Origin: Pasteurellaceae bacterium
GTDB taxonomy: Bacteria; Pseudomonadota; Gammaproteobacteria; Enterobacterales; Pasteurellaceae
Direction: 5' to 3'
NCBI GenBank assembly: GCA_900756875.1
Contig: CAAELW010000097.1
Coordinates: forward strand, 1-7,221
DNA length: 7,221 bases
In this document: positions 1-7,181 of the stretch, in pieces
Layout: each line of letters opens with the position of its first letter
Position numbering within the stretch: position 1 is the first letter of the stretch
The notes under the pieces: generated by a model
What the model saw: the letters and a program-made list of their open reading frames with translations, nothing else
Told to the model about the DNA's origin: nothing
Databases searched by the model: none
Translations under genes and position numbers: made by a program

Positions 1-2
1 GA

Positions 3-59
3 GCTGAATGGCTTGGGGTTTTTGTTTATGGATTTTTCAATATTTTAGCAAAGCGTTGA
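3..59 (+). CDS. Possible 3' end of an upstream gene (partial, unidentified)
   Basis: An open frame enters from the left edge and ends at TGA 57-59. Its 18 residues read AEWLGVFVYGFFNILAKR, a hydrophobic aromatic-rich stretch closed by a basic Lys-Arg, which would suit the last membrane helix of an inner-membrane protein. A second frame (codons from base 1, stop TAG at 46-48) is also open, so the choice rests only on the look of the peptide. If real, the gene ends about 47 bases before def, and the def -35 box lies inside its last codons. Too short to assign a family. Confidence 0.3.
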   Translation, partial: AEWLGVFVYGFFNILAKR

Positions 60-73
60 TTCTATGATACAAT
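45..73 (+). promoter_or_regulatory. Probable sigma-70 promoter for def
   Basis: TTAGCA (45-50, four of six matches to TTGACA) is followed after 17 bases by TACAAT (68-73, five of six matches to TATAAT). A TG at 65-66, one base before the -10 hexamer, makes it an extended -10 element. Transcription would start near 80, leaving a short leader of roughly 27 bases before the def ATG at 107. Assigned by eye. Confidence 0.6.
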
Positions 74-106
74 CATCGCTGTAATTTTTATAAAACAAGA
101 GAAAAT

Positions 107-616
107 ATGACCGCACTTAATGTATTAATTTATCCAGATGATCACCTTAAGGTTGTTTGTGAGCCAGTTGCAGAAGTCAATGATGACATTCGAAAAATTA
201 TAGATGATATGTTTGATACGATGTACCAAGAAGAAGGCATTGGTCTTGCAGCTCCACAGGTAGATATCTTGCAACGTATTATTACGATTGATATTGAAGG
301 TGACAAACAAAATCAATTAGTGTTGATCAATCCAGAAATTTTGGCTTCTGAAGGTGAAACAGGCATTGAAGAGGGTTGTTTGTCTATTCCTGGATTCCGT
401 GCTTTAGTACCACGTAAAGAAAAAGTCACGGTAAAAGCGTTAGATCGTCATGGAAAAGAATTTACACTTGATGCAGATGGTTTATTAGCGATCTGTATTC
501 AACATGAGATCGATCATTTGAACGGTATTTTATTTGTGGATTATCTTTCACCGTTGAAACGTCAACGTATCAAAGAAAAATTAGTGAAATATAAAAAACA
601 AATTGCAAAACAATAA
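107..616 (+). CDS. def: Peptide deformylase
   Basis: Cytoplasmic metalloenzyme that removes the formyl group from the N-terminal fMet of nascent proteins at the ribosome exit. At 169 aa it matches E. coli Def in length. All three family motifs are intact: GIGLAAPQ at 44-51, EGCLS at 89-93 and QHEIDH at 132-137. Metal ligands are Cys91, His133 and His137, and the catalytic acid is Glu134. The C-terminal tail is very basic ([14 protein letters not shown], from 151), as expected of the helix that contacts the ribosome. The ATG at 107 is preceded by a weak purine-rich site (AAGAGA, 97-102). Codons 2-4 (Thr-Ala-Leu) are exactly an uptake signal in reverse orientation. def precedes fmt as in E. coli, but a hairpin separates the two here. 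Identification is secure. Confidence 0.97.
   Translation: MTALNVLIYPDDHLKVVCEPVAEVNDDIRKIIDDMFDTMYQEEGIGLAAPQVDILQRIITIDIEGDKQNQLVLINPEILASEGETGIEEGCLSIPGFRALVPRKEKVTVKALDRHGKEFTLDADGLLAICIQHEIDHLNGILFVDYLSPLKRQRIKEKLVKYKKQIAKQ
110..118 (-). repeat. DNA uptake signal core (USS), reverse orientation
   Basis: ACCGCACTT is the complement of the Hin-type uptake signal core AAGTGCGGT, recognised during natural transformation of Haemophilus relatives. It starts immediately after the def ATG and is read in frame as Thr-Ala-Leu. Confidence 0.9.
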
Positions 617-618
617 TC

Positions 619-648
619 AAAAGTGCGGTATAAAATGACCGCACTTTT
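619..648. terminator. Inverted USS pair forming a hairpin between def and fmt
   Basis: Two uptake signal cores face each other: AAGTGCGGT at 621-629 and ACCGCACTT at 638-646. With flanking A and T bases they form a perfect 11-bp stem (619-629 with 638-648) around an 8-base loop (630-637). It begins two bases after the def stop codon. Inverted USS pairs downstream of genes are known in Haemophilus as likely terminators. The T run on the + strand is only four bases before CC, so termination into fmt may be partial. On the - strand the stem is followed by TTTT then GATT. Confidence 0.7.
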
Positions 649-675
649 CCTATCAACGCCATAACGTAGAACATT

Positions 676-1632
676 ATGAAACCATTGAATATCATCTTTG
701 CCGGTACACCGGACTTTGCAGCACAACATCTTGCTGCACTCTTAAATTCACATCACAATATTATTGCTGTTTATACGCAGCCAGATAAACCGGCTGGCCG
801 CGGTAAAAAATTACAGGCGAGTCCTGTAAAGCAATTAGCAGAACAGCATCAAATTCCTGTTTATCAACCAAAATCCTTGCGTAAAGAAGAAGCACAAGCA
901 GAGCTTAAAGCGTTAAATGCCGATGTAATGGTTGTTGTCGCTTATGGTTTGATTTTACCTCAAGCAGTGTTGGATATGCCTCGTTTAGGTTGTTTAAATG
1001 TGCATGGTTCTCTCTTGCCACGTTGGCGTGGTGCTGCACCTATTCAGCGATCTATTTGGGCTGGCGATCAACAAACAGGTGTGACAATTATGCAGATGGA
1101 TGCAGGCTTAGATACTGGCGATATGTTACACAAAGTGTATTGCGATATTGATGCACAAGAAACTTCTGCTTCGCTTTACGATAAATTAGCCGAAATTGCG
1201 CCAGCTGCATTGATTGATGTTTTGGATCATTTAGAAGAAGGGAAGTTCATTGCGGAAAAACAAGATGATAGCCAAAGTAACTATGCAGAGAAACTTTCCA
1301 AAGAAGAGGCTAAATTAGATTGGTCACTATCGGCGGCCCAGCTTGAACGTAATATTCGAGCATTTAATCCTTGGCCGATTAGTTTCCTACAATTAACTGA
1401 TGAACAAGGTAATGAACAAACCCTAAAAGTTTATGCTGCTGGAGTATTGCCACATGTGGATAAACCAGCGGGGACGATTTTAAGTGTCAATAAAAAAGGT
1501 ATCCAAATTGCCACGAAAGAAGGCGTTTTAAATTTATTGCAACTTCAGCCTGCAGGCAAGAAACCTATGTCGGTGCAAGACTTCCTCAATGGTCGAGCAG
1601 ATTGGTTCCAGGTTGGTAAGGTTCTAAACTAA
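676..1632 (+). CDS. fmt: Methionyl-tRNA formyltransferase
   Basis: Transfers a formyl group from 10-formyl-tetrahydrofolate to the methionine on initiator tRNA, supplying the fMet that Def later deformylates. At 318 aa it is full length (E. coli Fmt is about 315). The N-terminal Rossmann-type catalytic domain opens with [11 protein letters not shown] (6-16). The substrate loop with [12 protein letters not shown] lies at 41-52. The signature [15 protein letters not shown] at 108-122 contains catalytic Asn108 and His110, and GLDTGD at 144-149 supplies Asp146. The C-terminal tRNA-binding domain follows from about 210 (NPWP at 231-234). The ATG at 676 lies 59 bases after the def stop, past the USS hairpin, with only a weak ribosome site (TAGAAC). 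I see no convincing separate promoter, so fmt probably depends on readthrough from def. Its stop overlaps the rsmB start as TAATG. Confidence 0.97.
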   Translation: MKPLNIIFAGTPDFAAQHLAALLNSHHNIIAVYTQPDKPAGRGKKLQASPVKQLAEQHQIPVYQPKSLRKEEAQAELKALNADVMVVVAYGLILPQAVLDMPRLGCLNVHGSLLPRWRGAAPIQRSIWAGDQQTGVTIMQMDAGLDTGDMLHKVYCDIDAQETSASLYDKLAEIAPAALIDVLDHLEEGKFIAEKQDDSQSNYAEKLSKEEAKLDWSLSAAQLERNIRAFNPWPISFLQLTDEQGNEQTLKVYAAGVLPHVDKPAGTILSVNKKGIQIATKEGVLNLLQLQPAGKKPMSVQDFLNGRADWFQVGKVLN

Positions 1633-2969
1633 TGGTATTTCAACGAAAAAAAACGGAAAAATCGACCGCACTTTCGGTACGCGCTATTGCTGCTCAAGTG
1701 ATTTTACAGGTTTTAGATCAAGGTAAGTCTTTATCAACGTTGCTTCCAGAAGTGCAATCACAGGTAAAACCACAGGATTTGCCTTTATTACAGGAAATCA
1801 CCTTTGGTATTTGTCGCGTATTGCCTCGTTTAGAAAATATTATAAAAAAACTATTGGATAAGCCATTGAAGGGTAAAACCCGTATCGTACACTGCTTGCT
1901 ATTGGTGGGATTGTACCAATTACTTTATATGCGCGTGCCCGCTCATGCGGCGGTTGATGAAGTAGTGAACGCCACAAAATCATTAAAATCAGATAGTTTT
2001 CGTGGTTTGGTTAACGGTGTATTGCGTCGTTTCTTGCGAGAACAAGAAGATATTCTTGCCGAAGTAGATAAATATTGGCAAACGCTTCATCCTGAATGGT
2101 TTGTGAATAAACTCAAAAAAGCTTATCCGAATTGGCGTGAAATTATTGAAGCAAATAACCAAAAGCCACCAATGTGGTTACGGGTCAATCAACAACAAAA
2201 TAATACGAAAACTTACCGCACTTTGTTGGAAGAGCAAGAGATAGTCGCATTTGAATGTGATAATCCACATGCTCTGCGCTTAGCTCAACCGCTTTCTGTC
2301 TCGAAACTGCCGAATTTTGAACAAGGTGCTGTGACAGTTCAGGATCTCAATGCACAATGGTCCGCTTTATTGCTTGAGCCACAAAATGATGAATTAATTT
2401 TAGATGCTTGCGCGGCGCCAGGTGGGAAGACTACACATATTTTAGAGATGGCACCGCAAGCGAAAGTGATTGCGCTTGATGTCGAGGCTCATCGCTTAAA
2501 ACACGTCGAAGAAAATCTTACCCGTTTGAATCAGCAGGCGACTGTCGTTTGTGGTGATGCAACCGAGCCTGAGAAGTGGCTTTCAGAAATAGGTTTAAGT
2601 GGTGCATCCTTTGATCGTATTTTATTAGATGCACCTTGCTCGGCAACAGGGGTGATTCGTCGTCATCCGGATATTAAATGGCTGCGTCAAGAAACGGATA
2701 TTGCTCAATTGGTTGCCTTGCAAGGACAAATTCTAAAAGCGCTTTGGGCAAAATTGAAACCTAATGGTATTTTGCTTTACGCAACTTGCTCGGTGCTTCC
2801 TGATGAGAACAGTCAGCAAATACAGCATTTTTTGGCTGAAACACCCGATGCAGAATTAATGCCATTGCCGTTTGAACAAACGGAAAATACGATTGGAATC
2901 CAATTTTTACCACAAGAGAATGGTGGGGATGGATTCTATTATGCAAAATTGAGAAAACGGTCAGCTTAA
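1632..2969 (+). CDS. rsmB: 16S rRNA (cytosine-967-C5)-methyltransferase
   Basis: S-adenosylmethionine-dependent enzyme that makes m5C967 on 16S rRNA. It is 445 aa against about 429 in E. coli. An N-terminal NusB-like RNA-binding domain spans about 15-140 ([10 protein letters not shown] at 125-134). The Rossmann methyltransferase domain carries the SAM motif [10 protein letters not shown] at 258-267. DAPCSATG at 333-340 contains Cys336, and ATCSVLP at 384-390 contains Cys386, the expected nucleophile; both catalytic cysteines of the m5C family are present. The invariant RRHPDIKW is at 343-350. The first 10 or so residues are a basic extension relative to E. coli, and an uptake signal encodes residues 12-14. 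A second USS falls at 195-198, in a variable linker. The start overlaps the fmt stop by one base and the glycosyltransferase ATG follows the TAA directly, so translation is probably coupled on both sides. Confidence 0.96.
   Translation: MVFQRKKTEKSTALSVRAIAAQVILQVLDQGKSLSTLLPEVQSQVKPQDLPLLQEITFGICRVLPRLENIIKKLLDKPLKGKTRIVHCLLLVGLYQLLYMRVPAHAAVDEVVNATKSLKSDSFRGLVNGVLRRFLREQEDILAEVDKYWQTLHPEWFVNKLKKAYPNWREIIEANNQKPPMWLRVNQQQNNTKTYRTLLEEQEIVAFECDNPHALRLAQPLSVSKLPNFEQGAVTVQDLNAQWSALLLEPQNDELILDACAAPGGKTTHILEMAPQAKVIALDVEAHRLKHVEENLTRLNQQATVVCGDATEPEKWLSEIGLSGASFDRILLDAPCSATGVIRRHPDIKWLRQETDIAQLVALQGQILKALWAKLKPNGILLYATCSVLPDENSQQIQHFLAETPDAELMPLPFEQTENTIGIQFLPQENGGDGFYYAKLRKRSA
1665..1673 (-). 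repeat. DNA uptake signal core (USS), reverse orientation
   Basis: Exact ACCGCACTT inside rsmB, read in frame as Thr-Ala-Leu (residues 12-14), in the basic N-terminal extension ahead of the conserved NusB-like domain. Confidence 0.9.
2215..2223 (-). repeat. DNA uptake signal core (USS), reverse orientation
   Basis: Exact ACCGCACTT inside rsmB, read out of frame across Tyr-Arg-Thr-Leu (residues 195-198). This is the poorly conserved stretch between the RNA-binding region and the SAM-binding core. Confidence 0.9.
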
Positions 2970-3785
2970 ATGAATTTGCCTTTAATTGATGTCGTCATTC
3001 CTTGCTATAACGCTGAACAAACGCTTGTTCGTGCAGTAGAATCTGTGTTACTGCAAGGTAATCTTGGCCGTCTTTGGCTGATTGATGATGCGTCGACAGA
3101 TAATACATTTGCATTAGCCTTACAGCTTGTAGCGCAATATCCTGATAGAATTTCTGTCGAGCAAATGCCGAAAAATAGCGGTGTCGCAATGGCTCGAAAT
3201 TGGGGTGCTATGCTTTCTATTCAAAGTGCGGTCGATTTTGTTGCGTTTTTAGATGCGGATGATGCATATGAACCGGGAGCATTAGAAGTGGCTGCGGCAA
3301 CATTTTATTTTCAGCCAGATACTTCGGTCGTGAGATTAGCATTAAAGCCGATAAATTTAGCCCAACGTTATGCGGAACACCCTAATTTTGATCAGGCATG
3401 GCAATATATGCGCATGACCTGCGGGGGAAATATCGTTTTCAATAAAGCTTTTTTCTTAGCGTGCGGCGGATTTCCAACACATCAATTATTTCAAGAGCTC
3501 GGCGGTGAAGATGGCGCTTTAGGCATTGCAACCACTAAAACGGCAAAAGTAGCCACATTATTTGAAGATGTAGGCGTATTACATTTTTGTCGTGAAGGTA
3601 TGCATGCAGAACGTTTACTCGATGGTCTATTATTTGGTAAACAAGATCCTTCGATTACTACAGAAAAAATGGCAGAAGCAGAACAAGTAACGGCGACCAT
3701 TTGTCGCCGCATTGAAACATTAAAGTGCGGTCTAAATTCAGCTGAAATTGGTATCCGACCTTTGGTTGTGGAGAGAACAGAATGA
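2970..3785 (+). CDS. Family 2 (GT-A fold) glycosyltransferase, acceptor unknown
   Basis: A 271-aa protein with the marks of a cytoplasmic nucleotide-sugar-dependent GT2 enzyme. The N-terminal strand and loop [14 protein letters not shown] (6-19) and IDDASTDNT (38-46) form the nucleotide pocket. FLDADDAY (93-100) carries the DXD metal site (Asp95, Asp97). [19 protein letters not shown] (151-169) and LGGEDGALG (177-185) follow, with Glu180-Asp181 the likely acceptor-site base region. A His is present at 205. No signal peptide or transmembrane helix is visible, so it is not a processive membrane synthase. Sugar and acceptor (lipooligosaccharide, capsule, glycan on a protein) cannot be told from sequence. 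The ATG directly follows the rsmB TAA with only a weak ribosome site, and its stop overlaps the trkA start as ATGA, so it is embedded in the operon. Codon use looks like its neighbours, and it carries two uptake signals. It is not part of this cluster in E. coli. Confidence 0.88.
   Translation: MNLPLIDVVIPCYNAEQTLVRAVESVLLQGNLGRLWLIDDASTDNTFALALQLVAQYPDRISVEQMPKNSGVAMARNWGAMLSIQSAVDFVAFLDADDAYEPGALEVAAATFYFQPDTSVVRLALKPINLAQRYAEHPNFDQAWQYMRMTCGGNIVFNKAFFLACGGFPTHQLFQELGGEDGALGIATTKTAKVATLFEDVGVLHFCREGMHAERLLDGLLFGKQDPSITTEKMAEAEQVTATICRRIETLKCGLNSAEIGIRPLVVERTE
3224..3232 (+). repeat. DNA uptake signal core (USS), forward orientation
   Basis: Exact AAGTGCGGT within the glycosyltransferase gene, read across Gln-Ser-Ala-Val (residues 85-88), just before the strand that leads into the DXD motif. 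Confidence 0.9.
3723..3731 (+). repeat. DNA uptake signal core (USS), forward orientation
   Basis: Exact AAGTGCGGT near the 3' end of the glycosyltransferase gene, in frame as Lys-Cys-Gly (252-254), beyond the catalytic region in a probably flexible C-terminal tail. Confidence 0.9.
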
Positions 3786-5158
3786 AAATAATCATCTTAG
3801 GTGCAGGGCAAGTAGGCACAACACTTGCGGCAAATTTAGTGAGTGAAGATAACGATATCACACTAGTCGATAATGAATCTCAACATTTGCAGAATTTGCA
3901 AGATAAGCATGATTTACGTGTGGTTAAAGGTTCCCCATCTTCTCCCAAGATTTTGCGTGATGCAGGAGCAGCTGATGCTGACTTGATGGTTGCCGTAACG
4001 GCTTCGGATGAAACTAATATGATCGCTTGCCAGTTGGGATATACCCTTTTTAATACCCCAACACGTATTGCACGTATTCGTAATGCGGAATATTTGCGTG
4101 AGAAAGATAAATTATTTAATGATGAAAACGTACCAATTGATCATCTGATTTCGCCAGAAAATTTAGTTACAGATGAGATTACACGCTTAATTGCTTATCC
4201 AGGTGCATTGCAAGTGGCGCATTTTGCCAATAATCGAATTAGCATTGTGATCGTAAAAGCGTATTACGGCGGTCCGTTAGTTGGTTATGCGTTATCCGCT
4301 TTTAAAGAGCATATGCCACATATTGATTGCCGTATCATTTCAATTTTACGTAATGATAAATTAATTCGTCCGCAAGGTTCGACCATTATTGAGGCGGGAG
4401 ACGAAATTACCTTCATTTGTGCGACAGAGCATATTAAAGCGGTGATGAGTGAGTTGCAACGCCTTGAGAAAACCTACAAGCGTATTATGATTGTGGGCAG
4501 CGGAAATATTGCCTCTGGTGTTGCAAAACAGTTAGAAGATAAGTATCAAGTGAAACTCATTGAGCGAGACGGTGAAAAAGCAAAAGTCTTGGCTGAGAAA
4601 CTCTCTAAAACGCTTGTTTTCCATGGCGATGCTTCTGACCAGAATTTACTTTTTGAAGAGCATATTGAGAACGTCGATGTCTTTTTATCATTAAGTGCCG
4701 ATGATGAGGCCAATATTATGTCGGCGTTACTGGCAAAACGTCTTGGTGCTAAAAAAGCCATGGTACTGATTCAGCGCATGGCATATATTAATTTGATTCA
4801 AGGCGGAACCATTGATATTGCGGTTTCACCACAACAAGCGACAATTTCTGCTTTATTAGGACATGTGCGTAAAGGGGATATCAAAAACGTGGCATCTTTG
4901 CGTCATGGTACTGCGGAAGCCATTGAACTTGTGGTACATGGAGATTCGACCACATCCAATGTGGTTGGAAGACAGATTGGCGATATTAAACTTCCAGTTG
5001 GTGCAATGATTGCGGCAATTTTACGTAAAAATGAGGTTATCATTGCACGTCGTCAGGTAACCATTGAAGAAGGTGATAGTGTCATTGTTTATATTAATGA
5101 CAAGAAATCTGTGTCAGAAATAGAAAAATTATTCCAACCAAGTGCATTTTTTATTTAA
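3782..5158 (+). CDS. trkA: Trk potassium uptake system, NAD(H)-binding regulatory subunit TrkA
   Basis: Peripheral cytoplasmic-face protein that gates the TrkH/TrkG K+ channel subunit; no TrkH-type gene is in this window. At 458 aa it equals E. coli TrkA. It has the expected duplicated RCK layout: first Rossmann domain with GAGQVG at 7-12 and acidic Asp30 at the end of strand 2; first TrkA-C domain about 140-225; second Rossmann domain with GSGNIA at 239-244 and Glu261; second TrkA-C domain about 370-450. The C-terminus ([11 protein letters not shown], 448-458) is the family's usual ending. The ATG overlaps the glycosyltransferase TGA by four bases, and GGAGAG at 3770-3775 is a good ribosome site six bases upstream, so trkA can initiate well despite the coupling. 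No uptake signal lies within it. Confidence 0.97.
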   Translation: MKIIILGAGQVGTTLAANLVSEDNDITLVDNESQHLQNLQDKHDLRVVKGSPSSPKILRDAGAADADLMVAVTASDETNMIACQLGYTLFNTPTRIARIRNAEYLREKDKLFNDENVPIDHLISPENLVTDEITRLIAYPGALQVAHFANNRISIVIVKAYYGGPLVGYALSAFKEHMPHIDCRIISILRNDKLIRPQGSTIIEAGDEITFICATEHIKAVMSELQRLEKTYKRIMIVGSGNIASGVAKQLEDKYQVKLIERDGEKAKVLAEKLSKTLVFHGDASDQNLLFEEHIENVDVFLSLSADDEANIMSALLAKRLGAKKAMVLIQRMAYINLIQGGTIDIAVSPQQATISALLGHVRKGDIKNVASLRHGTAEAIELVVHGDSTTSNVVGRQIGDIKLPVGAMIAAILRKNEVIIARRQVTIEEGDSVIVYINDKKSVSEIEKLFQPSAFFI

Positions 5159-5165
5159 ATAACAG

Positions 5166-5193
5166 TTTACTTTTTAATCTAAAAATCTATAAT
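5166..5193 (+). promoter_or_regulatory. Probable sigma-70 promoter for mscL
   Basis: A perfect -10 hexamer TATAAT (5188-5193) is preceded after 16 bases by TTTACT (5166-5171, four of six matches to TTGACA). Start of transcription would be near 5200, giving a leader of about 36 bases with AAGGA (5226-5230) six bases before the mscL ATG. No terminator hairpin is evident between trkA and this promoter, so mscL may also receive operon readthrough. Confidence 0.65.
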
Positions 5194-5236
5194 ACGCACT
5201 CTTTTAATTTTTTAAACCAACACAAAAGGAAATTTT

Positions 5237-5620
5237 ATGAGCTTTCTTAAAGAATTCCGCGAATTCGCAGTACGCGGCAACGTAGTAGACATGGCAGTCG
5301 GTGTGATCATCGGTGGTGCTTTTGGTAAAATCGTAAGTTCACTTGTCGGCGACGTAGTAATGCCTGTATTAGGTATCTTAACTGGTGGCGTAGATTTCAA
5401 AGATTTAAAAATCACGTTAGCACAAGCAGTAGGTGACACTCCAGCAGTAACTTTAAACTACGGTGCATTTATTCAAAACGTATTTGACTTCATCATCATT
5501 GCATTCGCAATCTTCATGATGATCAAAGGTATCAACAAGGTGAAAAAACCAGTAGAAGAAGTAAAAGGTCCTTCACAAGAAGAATTACTTGCTGAAATTC
5601 GCGATTTATTAAAAAAATAA
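5237..5620 (+). CDS. mscL: Large-conductance mechanosensitive channel MscL
   Basis: Homopentameric inner-membrane channel that opens near lytic tension to release solutes on osmotic downshock. It is 127 aa (E. coli about 136); the shortfall lies in the linker before the C-terminal helix. The amphipathic N-terminal helix [10 protein letters not shown] leads into TM1 (about 15-45) with the pore-lining pattern [16 protein letters not shown] at 15-30. The periplasmic loop is about 46-73, TM2 about 77-100 ([20 protein letters not shown] at 78-97), and the cytoplasmic bundle helix ends EIRDLLKK. Residue 19, at the pore constriction, is Met rather than E. coli's Leu. Codon use is visibly more biased than in trkA (many GTA, GGT, ATC and TTC), which suggests strong expression. 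It has its own promoter and a good ribosome site (AAGGA), and ends with tandem TAA TAA. Confidence 0.97.
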   Translation: MSFLKEFREFAVRGNVVDMAVGVIIGGAFGKIVSSLVGDVVMPVLGILTGGVDFKDLKITLAQAVGDTPAVTLNYGAFIQNVFDFIIIAFAIFMMIKGINKVKKPVEEVKGPSQEELLAEIRDLLKK

Positions 5621-5640
5621 TAAGAATTTAATGTGAATAA

Positions 5641-5667
5641 AAAAGGTTGGTATTTTACCAACCTTTT
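5641..5667. terminator. Bidirectional intrinsic terminator between mscL and ispF
   Basis: A perfect 12-bp stem (AAAAGGTTGGTA at 5641-5652 with 5656-5667) closes a TTT loop. On the + strand it is followed by TTTT-C-TTTT (5664-5672), and on the - strand the stem runs into six Ts (complement of 5639-5644). It begins 20 bases after the mscL stop and ends 14 bases beyond the ispF stop, so it serves both converging units. Confidence 0.9.
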
Positions 5668-5681
5668 CTTTTATCTGAAAT

Positions 5682-6158
5682 TTAAGCTTTGAGTAATAAT
5701 GCAACAGCCTCGCAAGCAATGCCTTCACTTCGACCTGTAAAGCCAAGTTTTTCTGTTGTGGTTGCTTTTACGTTCACTTGCTCAATATCGCACTGTAAAT
5801 CTTCCGCAATATTCGCTCGCATTGCATCGATATGAGGACGCATTTTAGGGGCTTGTGCAATAATAGTTACATCCACATTACCCACCTTATAAGCTTTCTC
5901 TTGCACCCGGCGGAATGCTTCTCGTAATAAAACGCGACTATCTGCATTTTTATATTGCATATCAGTATCAGGGAAGAGTTTACCAATATCCCCTAATGCT
6001 GCCGCACCTAATAAGGCATCCGTTAAGGCATGTAAGGCGACATCACCATCAGAATGGGCAATAAATCCAGTATGGTAAGGCACTTCAACGCCACCAATAA
6101 TTAAAGGGCGATCTTCACCAAAGGCATGAACATCAAACCCATGTCCAATTCGTATCAT
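5682..6158 (-). CDS. ispF: 2-C-methyl-D-erythritol 2,4-cyclodiphosphate synthase
   Basis: MEP-pathway enzyme that cyclises CDP-methylerythritol 2-phosphate, releasing CMP, to feed isoprenoid synthesis (undecaprenyl phosphate, quinones). At 158 aa it is standard length. The divalent-metal ligands are Asp9 and His11 (in RIGHGFDVH, 3-11) and His43. HSDGD at 35-39 and DIGKLFPD at 57-64 shape the substrate site, and [14 protein letters not shown] at 133-146 is the family signature that contacts the CDP moiety. The protein acts as a cytoplasmic trimer. The ATG overlaps the ispD TGA (ATGA), with AGGA upstream inside ispD as a ribosome site, so it is co-translated with ispD. In E. coli truD and surE follow; here mscL faces it instead. 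Confidence 0.97.
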   Translation of the reverse strand: MIRIGHGFDVHAFGEDRPLIIGGVEVPYHTGFIAHSDGDVALHALTDALLGAAALGDIGKLFPDTDMQYKNADSRVLLREAFRRVQEKAYKVGNVDVTIIAQAPKMRPHIDAMRANIAEDLQCDIEQVNVKATTTEKLGFTGRSEGIACEAVALLLKA

Positions 6159-6838
6159 AGAGTTTTCCTTGTTAAATAAAATTCGGCTAAAGCTAAATCT
6201 TCTGGACGTGTCACTTTAATATTATCACTTCGTCCCGCGACTAAGTGCGGTCGGAATCCGGCAAGTTCCATCGCAGAGGCTTCATCTGTAATATTAGCAC
6301 CTTGAGAGAGCCCCTGTTCAAGTGCATTTTTTAATAGATCGCAACGGAAAAATTGAGGTGTTTGTGCAAGCCAAAGTTCAGCGCGATCTTCTGTTTTAAT
6401 AATATCTTGTTGTTTATTCGCGCGTTTAATCGTATCTACTGCTGGAATGGCCAAAATAGCGCCTTGTTCATCATTGATTTGGAGCAATTTATCTAAATCT
6501 TGGTGTGTTAAACAAGGTCTAGCCGCATCATGCACTAACACCCATGCTTGGTTATTTTTAATTGCGTTTAGCCCATTTAGAACTGACTCGGCTCGTGTTT
6601 CACCCCCTTCAACAAGGGTGATGTTTTGATGAGGGAATAAAGTTATTTCAGAAAGATAGGGATCATTTTTTCCTACTGCAAGAATAACGTGATTGATTGC
6701 AGGGTGGGATAGAATGACAGAGAGTGTATGTTCCAGAATCGTCTTGTTTAGGATTTTCAGATATTGCTTAGGTTTATTTGCCTGCATACGGCTTCCAACA
6801 CCTGCAGCAGGAATGACGGCAATAATTTCACGGTTCAT
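6155..6838 (-). CDS. ispD: 2-C-methyl-D-erythritol 4-phosphate cytidylyltransferase
   Basis: Couples CTP with methylerythritol 4-phosphate to give CDP-methylerythritol, two steps ahead of IspF in the MEP pathway. At 227 aa it is close to E. coli's 236. The CTP-binding signature [10 protein letters not shown] is at 9-18, with KPKQY at 22-26. VHDAARP is at 102-108, and Arg152 (in EDRAELW) and Lys208 (in [11 protein letters not shown], 205-215) are the expected catalytic and substrate-binding positions. TPQFF (160-164) and ITDEASAME (183-191) are also family landmarks. It starts with TAATG overlapping the ftsB stop by one base and ends in ATGA with ispF, so the three genes form one tight unit. 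It contains one uptake signal (codons 196-199). Confidence 0.97.
   Translation of the reverse strand: MNREIIAVIPAAGVGSRMQANKPKQYLKILNKTILEHTLSVILSHPAINHVILAVGKNDPYLSEITLFPHQNITLVEGGETRAESVLNGLNAIKNNQAWVLVHDAARPCLTHQDLDKLLQINDEQGAILAIPAVDTIKRANKQQDIIKTEDRAELWLAQTPQFFRCDLLKNALEQGLSQGANITDEASAMELAGFRPHLVAGRSDNIKVTRPEDLALAEFYLTRKTL
6243..6251 (+). repeat. DNA uptake signal core (USS)
   Basis: Exact AAGTGCGGT on the + strand, opposite to the direction of ispD, where it falls in Arg-Pro-His-Leu (residues 196-199) just before the conserved [11 protein letters not shown] segment. Confidence 0.9.
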
Positions 6839-7116
6839 TATTTATGCTCTTTGACGATGTGATAGAACACTTCGTTTGGTTTGACCATATCGTGGCCCAT
6901 GCGAGCACGTTCTTCAATGGATTCAAAACCTTTTGTTAATCCTTGAATTTCAGCTGAAATCATTTGATTTCTTTGTGAGAGCTTTTCATTTTCAGCTTTA
7001 TTCTCTTTGATTTGAGCCGCGACATCTTTGTAATCAAAATAGCCGTTTTTACCAAACCAAAGATCGTACTGAAATAGCACGAGAATACCCACTAAAATTC
7101 CAATGAAAAGACGCAT
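6838..7116 (-). CDS. ftsB: Cell division protein FtsB
   Basis: Bitopic inner-membrane protein that forms the FtsQ-FtsL-FtsB complex of the divisome. It is 92 aa (E. coli 103). A single membrane helix lies at about 2-16 after a very short cytoplasmic tip. It is followed by the Gly-containing linker FGKNGY (21-26), then a periplasmic coiled coil at about 28-62 rich in Lys, Glu and Asn. The C-terminal FtsQ-binding region has EERAR at 68-72 and MVKPNEVFY at 77-85, the usual FtsB ending. A ribosome site (TAGG, centred near 7124) sits six or so bases before the ATG. The gene is followed by ispD with a one-base overlap, the same order as in E. coli. Confidence 0.95.
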   Translation of the reverse strand: MRLFIGILVGILVLFQYDLWFGKNGYFDYKDVAAQIKENKAENEKLSQRNQMISAEIQGLTKGFESIEERARMGHDMVKPNEVFYHIVKEHK

Positions 7117-7147
7117 AAATTACCTATTATTTCTGAAAACTAGGGAT

Positions 7148-7153
7148 AGTTTA
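7148..7153 (-). promoter_or_regulatory. Candidate -10 element for ftsB-ispD-ispF
   Basis: On the - strand TAAACT (complement of 7148-7153) lies about 32 bases before the ftsB ATG, and is the best -10-like hexamer in the upstream region. No good -35 box is seen at 16-18 bases distance, so this is a tentative placement. The region 7117-7221 otherwise holds one uptake signal and a possible divergent gene start. Confidence 0.3.
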
Positions 7154-7181
7154 CCGTGAAATACAGCGAAATGCGATGAAA

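Noticed and set aside
603..636. Promoter for fmt using TTGCAA (603-608) and the TATAAAAT in the hairpin loop (629-636).
   Set aside because: The spacing is 20 bases or more, and the -10-like word is a by-product of the USS flank and loop.
3460..3468. GTGCGG in the glycosyltransferase gene near 3460-3468 as a further uptake signal.
   Set aside because: The flanking bases do not match (GC instead of AA before, C instead of T after), so it is not a core USS.
3491..3712. Open frames on the opposite strand of the glycosyltransferase, trkA, mscL and rsmB genes.
   Set aside because: They lie opposite well-supported genes, show no recognisable motifs or ribosome sites, and read as low-complexity shadow translations.
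5139..5153. CAAGTGCATTTTTTA occurs at the end of trkA (from about 5139) and again inside ispD (from about 6319), a 15-base repeat resembling a USS.
   Set aside because: It differs from the USS core at two positions (AT for GG), the two copies are in unrelated coding contexts, and the T run makes a chance match likely.
6601..6620. Imperfect inverted repeat around CCCTT-CAAC-AAGGG inside ispD.
   Set aside because: A short imperfect stem inside conserved coding sequence with no T tract; it is explained by the codons.
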